In this document: piece after piece, positions 1 through 4,352 of the stretch
Layout of the letters: each line of letters opens with the position of its first letter
Numbering within the stretch: position 1 is the first letter of the stretch
Origin: Actinomycetota bacterium
GTDB lineage: Bacteria > Actinomycetota > Actinomycetes > UBA12327
Direction of reading: 5' to 3'
Length of the DNA stretch: 5,640 bases
NCBI GenBank assembly: GCA_003529305.1
Contig: DPWC01000100.1
Coordinates: 1 to 5,640, forward strand
The notes under the pieces: model-generated
The model's input: only the letters and a program-made list of their open reading frames with translations
Database searches by the model: none
What the model was told of the DNA's origin: nothing
Translations under genes and position numbers: made by a program

Positions 1-450
1 GAGGGTGACAGTGTCGACGCCACAGCCCCTGAGCCCATCGATCCCGAGCTTGATGTGGCCGCAGAGGCGATTGATCGCGGCGATCTGCTGGCAGCGCAGA
101 GCGCCTATCGCACTTTGTTGCAGCGCCATCCCACTCATGTCGATGCGCGGGCAGGGCTCGCGCTGGTCACACTGCTCCAGCGCACTGAGGGGATGGACGC
201 TGAGACGGTGTTGGCCTTGGCCACCAATGCGCCGGACGATATTGACGCGCAATGTCGAGCGGCCGATGTCTTGATGGTGGCCGCGCGAGTGGATGAGGCG
301 TTCGACCTTCTGGTGGCTGCAGTGGCTCGCAGCGGTGGCGTTGATCGCCAGCGTGCGCGCGAGCATCTCGTGGAACTTTTCGAGATGGTGGGAGCCGACC
401 ACCCCTCGGTGGTCGCAGGCCGTCGCGCGCTGGCCAACGCGTTGTACTGA
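1..450 (+). CDS. C-terminal part of a CnoX/YbbN-type thioredoxin-like TPR co-chaperone (5' partial)
   Basis: The reading frame is open from base 1 and ends with TGA at 448-450, giving 149 residues with no start in the window. What is visible is an all-helical tail: an acidic linker ending PELDVAAEAIDRGD, a TPR-like helix pair with the pattern AxxAYRTLLQRHPTHVDARAGLA (about residues 30-53), and a second helical part ending REHLVELFEMVGADHP..VAGRRALANALY. This ending is typical of actinobacterial YbbN/CnoX proteins, in which an N-terminal thioredoxin fold, here outside the window, precedes a TPR_20-type domain. Members of this family protect client proteins under oxidative stress and hand them to chaperones in the cytoplasm. 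No thioredoxin active site can be checked here. The assignment rests on recognising the C-terminal domain; another TPR protein is the main alternative. Confidence 0.8.
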   Translation, partial: EGDSVDATAPEPIDPELDVAAEAIDRGDLLAAQSAYRTLLQRHPTHVDARAGLALVTLLQRTEGMDAETVLALATNAPDDIDAQCRAADVLMVAARVDEAFDLLVAAVARSGGVDRQRAREHLVELFEMVGADHPSVVAGRRALANALY

Positions 451-461
451 CCACGCGGTGC

Positions 462-480
462 CTGCGCTGCGCTGCGCTGC
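462..480. repeat. Short CTGCG tandem repeat after the stop codon
   Basis: The pentamer CTGCG occurs in perfect tandem at 462-466, 467-471 and 472-476, followed by a partial CTGC at 477-480. It starts 11 bases after the stop codon of the co-chaperone gene. CCTGC at 461-465 and GCAGG at 479-483 could close a loop, but the interior does not pair well and no T-run follows, so I do not call it a terminator. It is a possible slippage-prone microsatellite with no visible function. Confidence 0.6.
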
Positions 481-550
481 AGGAGAAAAAGGCCCCTTTG
501 GCGTTCATCAGCGGCCGTTCCCAGCAGGCCAACTCTCGACTTCTTCTTGA

Positions 551-623
551 GGCGATCCCCTAGATCTAGTGGGCGATTGGTCCGTTCGGGGGACATCTGC
601 ACCCTTCTGGGTGACATCTCCAC
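551..623. repeat. Two pairs of 21-bp-period direct repeats with a central palindrome, upstream of the protease promoter
   Basis: GGCGAT occurs at 551-556 and 572-577. GACATCT occurs at 592-598 and 613-619, within a longer similarity (590-602 against 611-623, 11 of 13 bases equal). Both pairs have a period of exactly 21 bp, about two helical turns. CTAGATCTAG at 560-569 is a perfect 10-bp palindrome. CACCC (600-604) and GGGTG (609-613) form a perfect 5-bp stem with loop TTCT between the GACATCT copies. Copies on the same DNA face next to a promoter suggest binding sites for an activator or repressor; that function is inference. No known regulator motif was recognised. Confidence 0.45.
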
Positions 624-641
624 TTTTCCCGCATTGGGGCT

Positions 642-669
642 TAAGACCGGCCTGCCTAGGCGCCGATTT
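642..669 (+). promoter_or_regulatory. Candidate sigma-28 (FliA/WhiG-like) promoter for the metalloprotease
   Basis: TAAG at 642-645 and GCCGATTT at 662-669 are separated by 16 bases. The known consensus for FliA/WhiG-family sigma factors is TAAA, 15-16 bases, then GCCGATAA. The match is 3 of 4 in the -35 element and 6 of 8 in the -10 element, including the full GCCGAT core. Transcription would start near 675-677, giving a leader of about 38 bases before the ATG at 714. No good TANNNT plus TTGACA pair for the housekeeping sigma factor was seen nearby. The match could still be chance in GC-rich DNA. Confidence 0.4.
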
Positions 670-680
670 CTTCTGTGTCA

Positions 681-694
681 GGCCCGAAAGGGCC
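681..694 (+). promoter_or_regulatory. 5'-leader hairpin with GAAA tetraloop
   Basis: GGCCC (681-685) pairs perfectly with GGGCC (690-694) around the loop GAAA (686-689), a GNRA tetraloop. The five G-C pairs and stable loop make this a strong small RNA hairpin. It ends 8 bases before the Shine-Dalgarno sequence, so it leaves the ribosome site free. If transcription starts near 676 it would lie almost at the 5' end of the message, where such hairpins commonly protect RNA from decay. That role is inference; the pairing is seen directly. Confidence 0.5.
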
Positions 695-702
695 CCGAAT
701 GC

Positions 703-708
703 AGGAGG
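703..708 (+). promoter_or_regulatory. Strong ribosome binding site AGGAGG that fixes the protease start
   Basis: AGGAGG at 703-708 lies five bases before ATG 714. Possible in-frame starts further upstream (GTG 675, ATG 699) would place this site inside the gene and would put the charged residues KGPR and EE ahead of the signal peptide. ATG 714 is therefore preferred. Confidence 0.85.
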
Positions 709-713
709 AAGTC

Positions 714-1496
714 ATGGGTACCAGGACCTGGATCGCCGGTATCGCCCTGGTGGCGACTGCGGCGGCAACGGGCCTGACTGCGTTGGCCGTAGCCGGGACC
801 GCTGAGGCGTCGTCGAGCAGCTACTCCCTGGCAACGCAGACCCTGCCCGACGGTCGCCGCGTGGTGGCCCGGTGGAACCCCTGCCAGACCATCACCTACA
901 AGGTCAACCCGACGCTGGCTGCGGGCACTGCCTCGCAGCGCAGCGCTGCGGTGCGCGATGTGCAAGCCGCCTTCACGCGGGCTGCTGCCGCGACCGGCAT
1001 GACCTTCCGGTACGCGGGCACCACGACCCAAGTTCCCACCGGTAGCACTTGGTACGCCCAGCAGACCACGGCCGAAATCGTGGTCGCCTGGGTTAACCCG
1101 GCGAAGACGGGATACAAGAGCTCGCTGCTGGGTCGCTCGGGTACGAGCTACACCGCTGGCACCGGCGGCTATGCCTACAAGTTCTGGAAGTCCGGCTCTG
1201 CACCCTGGACCGGCGCTACAGGTCGCGGTTTCGTGGTGCTGAACGCCCAGCAAAACAGCAAGTTCACGGCGGGCTTTGGTACTGGCTCGACTCGTGGCGA
1301 GTTGCTGCTACACGAAATCGGTCACTCACTGGGTCTGAACCATGTGGGGGCGACCAGTCAGACAATGTACCCGACGATCCTGTCGCGCAGCACTACCGCG
1401 GGGTACGGCTCGGGCGACCGCACCGGTTTGACGAAGCTGGGTGCAACGCAGGGCTGCATCTCAGTCCCCGGCTTCGTCTGGAGCGACCTCAGCTGA
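714..1496 (+). CDS. Secreted matrixin-like (metzincin) zinc metalloprotease
   Basis: The product has 260 residues. Residues 1-32 form a signal peptide: short basic start (MGTRTW), a hydrophobic Ala/Leu/Val stretch, and a cleavage site after AEA (A30-E31-A32), so the enzyme should be exported. HEIGHSLGLNH at residues 200-210 is the metzincin zinc site HExxHxxGxxH, with H200, H204 and H210 as ligands and E201 as the catalytic base. M218 in TMYP is the expected Met-turn. The N-terminal part (RWNPCQTITYKVNP; TGMTFRYAGTT) matches small actinobacterial matrixin-family proteases. C57 and C248 are positioned to form a disulfide (inferred). No PRCGxPD cysteine switch and no C-terminal cell-wall anchor or repeat domain is visible. 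It stands alone between intergenic regions, with its own candidate promoter and hairpin leader. The substrate cannot be told; an archaemetzincin or M12 relative is less likely. Confidence 0.9.
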   Translation: MGTRTWIAGIALVATAAATGLTALAVAGTAEASSSSYSLATQTLPDGRRVVARWNPCQTITYKVNPTLAAGTASQRSAAVRDVQAAFTRAAAATGMTFRYAGTTTQVPTGSTWYAQQTTAEIVVAWVNPAKTGYKSSLLGRSGTSYTAGTGGYAYKFWKSGSAPWTGATGRGFVVLNAQQNSKFTAGFGTGSTRGELLLHEIGHSLGLNHVGATSQTMYPTILSRSTTAGYGSGDRTGLTKLGATQGCISVPGFVWSDLS

Positions 1497-1504
1497 TCGA
1501 GCAG

Positions 1505-1535
1505 TTCACTGGCTCCGAACAGTGCAGGTTAGGCT
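1505..1535 (+). promoter_or_regulatory. Candidate promoter for the enoyl-CoA hydratase gene
   Basis: TAGGCT at 1530-1535 fits the actinobacterial -10 pattern TANNNT. TTCACT at 1505-1510 matches TTGACA in 4 of 6 positions, but the 19-bp spacer is long. Transcription would begin near 1542, leaving a leader of about 60 bases. The rest of the gap up to the start codon shows no further clear signal. Confidence 0.3.
1507..1524 (+). terminator. Weak hairpin after the protease gene
   Basis: CACTG (1507-1511) pairs with CAGTG (1520-1524) around an 8-base loop, ten bases after the stop codon. The stem is only 5 bp and no U-run follows, so a terminator role is uncertain. It overlaps the candidate promoter for the next gene. 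Confidence 0.25.
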
Positions 1536-1604
1536 CGTCTCCCCGCGTCGTTGTGCACAGCCACGACGGCCGCGCGAGTGGGATACCAGGGGTGCGGAGG
1601 TCTG

Positions 1605-2390
1605 ATGGCATCGAGCGTCGTGACCACAGTGGATGCGGCAACAGGGGTAGCCGTGGTCCAACTGGACAGACCTCCGTTGAACGCGCTTGATCGGCAGATG
1701 CAGGAAGACCTGCGTGAGACTTTCACGGCGCTGGGCGAAGACTCTGCAGTGCGGGCCATCGTCGTGCGCGGCAACGAGCGCGCCTTCGCCGCCGGCGCCG
1801 ATGTCAAAGAGATGGCGCACTGGACGGATGCCGACATTCGGCGAGAAGGTCCCCAGATCGAGGCCTGTTTCACGGCCGTCGCTCGAACACCACAGCCAGT
1901 CATCGCGGCAGTGCGTGGGTACGCCCTCGGCGGTGGCTGCGAGCTCGCACTGTTCGCGGACATTCGCATTGCCGGAGAGTCATCCGTTTTTGGCCAGCCA
2001 GAGATTCTTCTCGGCATCATCCCCGGTGCCGGTGGCACCCAACGACTAGCCCGGCTCATTGGGGCGTCTCGGGCCAAGGACCTGATCTTCACCGGACGAT
2101 CCGTGGCAGCCGGTGAAGCGCTGTCGATGGGTCTGGTCAATGAAGTTGTCGCCGATGGGGCTGTGGTCGAGCGCGCGATGGAGTTGGCCAGTGTTCTCGC
2201 GACGCGCCCTGCTGTGGCGCTTCGTCGGGCCAAGCGAGCCATTGATGAAGGATTGGACGCAGACCTGACGGCGGGCTTGGTCGGGGAGGCCGAGGCGTTT
2301 GCGGATCTGTTCGCCACCCACGATCGCCGGATCGGGATGGACAGTTTTCTTGCTGAGGGACCGGGGCGGGCTGTCTTCGAGCACCGGTAG
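1605..2390 (+). CDS. Enoyl-CoA hydratase (crotonase family)
   Basis: The product has 261 residues, the usual length for a stand-alone enoyl-CoA hydratase, which adds water to trans-2-enoyl-CoA to give 3-hydroxyacyl-CoA in cytoplasmic beta-oxidation. Crotonase marks appear in order: the LDRPPLNAL strand near the N-terminus, the AFAAGADVKEM oxyanion-hole loop (about residues 60-70), GYALGGGCELAL with E113, and FGQPEILLGIIPGAGGTQRL with E133. E113 and E133 are 20 residues apart, as are the two catalytic glutamates E144 and E164 of rat crotonase, which supports true hydratase activity over a degenerate crotonase fold. The C-terminal FATHDRRIGMDSFLAEG segment is also typical. The start at ATG 1605 has GGAGG four bases upstream; a TTG at 1551 in the same frame lacks this and would add an unrelated tail. 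The exact chain-length range is not visible. The next genes, for ETF, act in the same pathway. Confidence 0.93.
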   Translation: MASSVVTTVDAATGVAVVQLDRPPLNALDRQMQEDLRETFTALGEDSAVRAIVVRGNERAFAAGADVKEMAHWTDADIRREGPQIEACFTAVARTPQPVIAAVRGYALGGGCELALFADIRIAGESSVFGQPEILLGIIPGAGGTQRLARLIGASRAKDLIFTGRSVAAGEALSMGLVNEVVADGAVVERAMELASVLATRPAVALRRAKRAIDEGLDADLTAGLVGEAEAFADLFATHDRRIGMDSFLAEGPGRAVFEHR

Positions 2391-2414
2391 CCCCCTGTCA
2401 AGGGGCTAACCCGG
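2384..2414 (+). terminator. Terminator-like hairpin overlapping the hydratase stop codon
   Basis: TAGCCCC (2388-2394) pairs perfectly with GGGGCTA (2402-2408) around a 7-base loop. The stem can extend through a two-base bulge by CCGG (2384-2387) with CCGG (2411-2414). The first paired bases are the TAG stop codon itself. No T-run follows, which is common for actinobacterial terminators. It separates the hydratase from the ETF genes. Confidence 0.5.
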
Positions 2415-2431
2415 GTCCTCAGCGTTCTTCG

Positions 2432-2445
2432 TTACTGACCAGTAA
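2432..2445. promoter_or_regulatory. Perfect inverted repeat, probable repressor operator before etfB
   Basis: TTACTGACCAGTAA is a 14-base sequence with perfect 6-bp arms (TTACTG and CAGTAA) around AC. It overlaps the candidate -10 hexamer at 2443-2448, so a bound protein would block RNA polymerase. The size and symmetry resemble operators of TetR-family regulators, which often control acyl-CoA metabolism in actinobacteria. The regulator is not in the window and its identity is unknown. Confidence 0.5.
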
Positions 2446-2448
2446 TAT
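2443..2448 (+). promoter_or_regulatory. Candidate -10 hexamer for the etfB-etfA transcript
   Basis: TAATAT fits TANNNT and is one of the few AT-rich spots in the region. Transcription would start near 2455, about 50 bases before etfB. No convincing TTGACA-like -35 element lies 16-19 bases upstream, so the promoter may need an activator, or the -10 may be TATAGA at 2446-2451. Confidence 0.45.
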
Positions 2449-2503
2449 AGAACCAGCGGGCCGCCGAACGCTGTGGCCGTTGACCTGAGGAGTGCTTGCG
2501 CCC

Positions 2504-3304
2504 ATGCCCCTGACCATCGTCGCGTGCGTCAAGCAGGTTCCGGACAGTTGGGCGGAGAAGCGCCTGCTGGACATCGATTCCACCTTGGACCGTGAGTCAG
2601 CTGACCCGGTACTCAATGAACTCGATGAGTACGCCATTGAGGAAGCTCTGCGGATTCGTGAGGCACAGGGTGAGGACGGCAGCGAAGTTGTCGTGTTGTG
2701 CATGGGTCCGGAGCGAGCAACGGACACGATCCGCAAGGCGCTGTCCATGGGAGCAGACCGCGCCATTCATGTGGTGGACGATCAATTGCACGGCTCTGAT
2801 GCTGTTGCCACATCGGCAGCCTTGACGCGGGCATTGGGAACCACGCAGTGGGATCTTGCGGTCTTCGGTAGCGAGTCCACCGATGCACGCATGTCGGTGG
2901 TCCCGGCGATGGTTGCCGAGCGGTTGGCACTGCCGCAGTTGACCTTCGCGCAGAAGGTGGAAGTGGATACCGCCGGGCGATCTGCCACGGTTCATCGGCA
3001 GACCGACGATGGTTACGACATCGTTTCTGCCGCGCTGCCGGTCGTGATCAGCGTGGTCGAGAAGATCAATGAGCCGCGCTACCCGTCCTTTAAGAACATC
3101 ATGGCGGCCAAGAAGAAGCCGCTGGAAACGCTGGATGTTGCTGCACTTGGCCTGGACCCGGCCGAGGTCGGATTGGCCGGTGCCTGGAGTGCGGTGGAGG
3201 CCTTCGAGCAACGCCCACCTCGTCAAGGCGGCGTCAAGATCACGGATGAGGGTGATGGCGCGACCAAGATCGCGGACTACCTCGTTGGTCAGAAGATGCT
3301 CTGA
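2504..3304 (+). CDS. etfB: Electron transfer flavoprotein, beta subunit
   Basis: The product has 266 residues, normal for the family. EtfB is the AMP-binding subunit of the ETF heterodimer, which carries electrons from acyl-CoA dehydrogenases towards the respiratory chain. The N-terminus MPLTIVACVKQVPDSW is the classic EtfB opening. Nucleotide-fold segments include CMGPERATDTIRKALSMGA (from residue 66) and GSESTDARMS (from residue 122). The family signature region runs from VHRQTDDGYDIV through LPVVISVVEKINEPRYP to NIMAAKKKP, ending near residue 206; the NEPRYP part corresponds to the loop that docks on partner dehydrogenases in characterised ETFs. The start ATG 2504 has AGGAG at 2488-2492, an unusually long 11-base spacing; an in-frame GTG at 2492 overlaps that site and is rejected. 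etfA follows 68 bases later. A bifurcating FixA-type role cannot be excluded, but no partner fixC or fixX gene is present in the window. Confidence 0.96.
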   Translation: MPLTIVACVKQVPDSWAEKRLLDIDSTLDRESADPVLNELDEYAIEEALRIREAQGEDGSEVVVLCMGPERATDTIRKALSMGADRAIHVVDDQLHGSDAVATSAALTRALGTTQWDLAVFGSESTDARMSVVPAMVAERLALPQLTFAQKVEVDTAGRSATVHRQTDDGYDIVSAALPVVISVVEKINEPRYPSFKNIMAAKKKPLETLDVAALGLDPAEVGLAGAWSAVEAFEQRPPRQGGVKITDEGDGATKIADYLVGQKML

Positions 3305-3310
3305 TTCGCG

Positions 3311-3367
3311 ATGACTCCGTTCACCGACCAATTCGTCGACGCTATTGAGCAAGAACAGGGAAAGTAG
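3311..3367 (+). CDS. Possible 18-residue leader peptide between etfB and etfA
   Basis: An ORF starts with ATG six bases after the etfB stop codon and ends with TAG at 3365-3367. The predicted peptide, MTPFTDQFVDAIEQEQGK, is acidic and could form an amphipathic helix. Its stop codon lies inside the AGGAG ribosome site of etfA (3366-3370), so a ribosome finishing here would be delivered to the etfA start. It has no good Shine-Dalgarno sequence of its own and could only be reached by coupling to etfB. Chance occurrence is quite possible for such a short ORF. Confidence 0.2.
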   Translation: MTPFTDQFVDAIEQEQGK

Positions 3368-3372
3368 GAGAG

Positions 3373-4332
3373 ATGTCCGAGATTCTCGTGCTGGTGGAGC
3401 ACGACGGCGGTGCTGCCAAGAAGGTGTCCCACGAACTATTGACCTTGGCCTCGCGTCACGGTGAGCCCGGTGCGGTGGTGGTTGGTCCTGGGGCCGACGA
3501 TGCTGGCCTGGCCGCTGATCTGGCTCGATTCGGGGCGGCACGCATTTACACCGCACCTGACGCCGCACTCGTCTCGGCCATCGTTGCGCCAAAGGTTGCG
3601 GTGTTGGCACAGCTGATGGCCGAGCGCTCGCCCGCAGCGGTCCTGATCGCCTCCACCGCCGAAGGCAAGGAGATCGCCGGTCGCCTCGCGGTGCGTACGG
3701 GCAGCGGAGTGATCACCGACGCGGTGGACATTGATGCAGGTTTGACCGCTGTGCAGTCAGTGTTCGGTGGCAGCACGGTGGTGCGCTCACGCGTGACCAC
3801 CGGCACGCCCATCGTGACAGTGCGTCCAAACGCCACGGCGCAACAGGAGTCGGCGGGGGCTGGTGAAGTTGTCGCAGTCTCGGTGGAGTTGGCCGCGACA
3901 GACACCGCAGCGGCGGTCGTCGAGCATGTCGTGCAGGCCAAGGGTGGTCGCCCCGAACTGGCTGAGGCTGCCATCGTGGTCTCCGGTGGCCGAGGAGTCG
4001 GCAGCGCCGAGGGCTTTGATCTGGTGGAGCGTCTCGCGGATGCCCTTGGTGGCGCGGTGGGTGCATCGCGCGCGGCCACTGATGCCGGTTTCTATCCGCA
4101 TCAGTATCAGGTGGGTCAAACGGGCAAGACGGTGTCGCCACAGTTGTACATCGCGCTGGGAATCTCCGGCGCCATCCAGCATCGGGCAGGTATGCAGACC
4201 TCCAAAACTATTGTGGCGGTGAACAAGGATGCTGAGGCGCCGATCTTTGATCTCGCTGATTTCGGGGTCGTTGGAGACCTGTTCGCCATCGCCCCGCAAC
4301 TGACTGAGCAGGTCGAGTCGCGCAAAGGCTGA
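3373..4332 (+). CDS. etfA: Electron transfer flavoprotein, alpha subunit (FAD-binding)
   Basis: The product has 319 residues, normal length. EtfA holds the redox-active FAD of the ETF heterodimer and pairs with the EtfB encoded just upstream. The N-terminal half (from MSEILVLVEHDGG) is the ETF alpha/beta nucleotide-binding-like domain. The C-terminal half is the FAD domain, beginning around RPELAEAAIVVSGGRGVG (SGGRG at residues 204-208). It continues with SRAATDAGFYPHQYQVGQTGK (Q249-T250-G251-K252) and the family signature YIALGISGAIQHRAGMQTSK (from Y259, with S265 and Q269-H270), then AVNKDAEAPIFDLADFGVVGDLF. All expected FAD contacts are present, so the protein should be active. AGGAG at 3366-3370 lies only two bases before the ATG, closer than usual; AGGGAAAG at 3358-3364 is another possible site. 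Transcription with etfB is likely. Confidence 0.97.
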   Translation: MSEILVLVEHDGGAAKKVSHELLTLASRHGEPGAVVVGPGADDAGLAADLARFGAARIYTAPDAALVSAIVAPKVAVLAQLMAERSPAAVLIASTAEGKEIAGRLAVRTGSGVITDAVDIDAGLTAVQSVFGGSTVVRSRVTTGTPIVTVRPNATAQQESAGAGEVVAVSVELAATDTAAAVVEHVVQAKGGRPELAEAAIVVSGGRGVGSAEGFDLVERLADALGGAVGASRAATDAGFYPHQYQVGQTGKTVSPQLYIALGISGAIQHRAGMQTSKTIVAVNKDAEAPIFDLADFGVVGDLFAIAPQLTEQVESRKG

Positions 4333-4338
4333 TACACC

Positions 4339-4352
4339 TACACTGGTCCTGA
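4339..4352 (+). promoter_or_regulatory. Candidate leaderless promoter of the cysteine desulfurase gene
   Basis: TACACT at 4339-4344 fits the -10 pattern TANNNT and ends seven bases before ATG 4352, which places the expected transcription start at or next to the A of the start codon. No Shine-Dalgarno sequence is found in the 19-base gap after etfA. This combination is the known mark of leaderless mRNAs in Actinobacteria. The -35 region, inside the end of etfA, is poor. Confidence 0.5.

Noticed and set aside
485..500. AAAGGCCCCTTT as a terminator after the co-chaperone gene
   Set aside because: The perfect arms leave a loop of only two bases, and no T-run follows.
135..623. Minus-strand open frame covering the co-chaperone end and the intergenic region
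   Set aside because: Arg/Ser/Thr-rich translation without motifs, and it is antisense to a recognisable protein end.
551..623. CRISPR array or riboswitch in the protease upstream region
   Set aside because: There are only two copies of each short unit with no spacer-repeat pattern, and I could not fold a known riboswitch core. The region also lies upstream of the likely transcription start.
675..713. Upstream extension of the metalloprotease to GTG 675 or ATG 699
   Set aside because: The AGGAGG at 703-708 directly serves ATG 714, and the extension would spoil the signal peptide start.
1551..1604. TTG start for the enoyl-CoA hydratase
   Set aside because: No ribosome site there; ATG 1605 has GGAGG at a good distance and gives the normal family length.
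1529..2401. 290-codon open frame on the minus strand opposite the enoyl-CoA hydratase
   Set aside because: It mirrors a gene with intact crotonase motifs, is rich in Ser/Arg/Ala as expected from GC-rich antisense, and shows no recognisable domain.
2597..3610. 337-codon open frame on the minus strand opposite etfB and the start of etfA
   Set aside because: The translation is Arg/Pro/His/Gln-rich without family resemblance and covers two strongly recognised genes; it is a composition effect.
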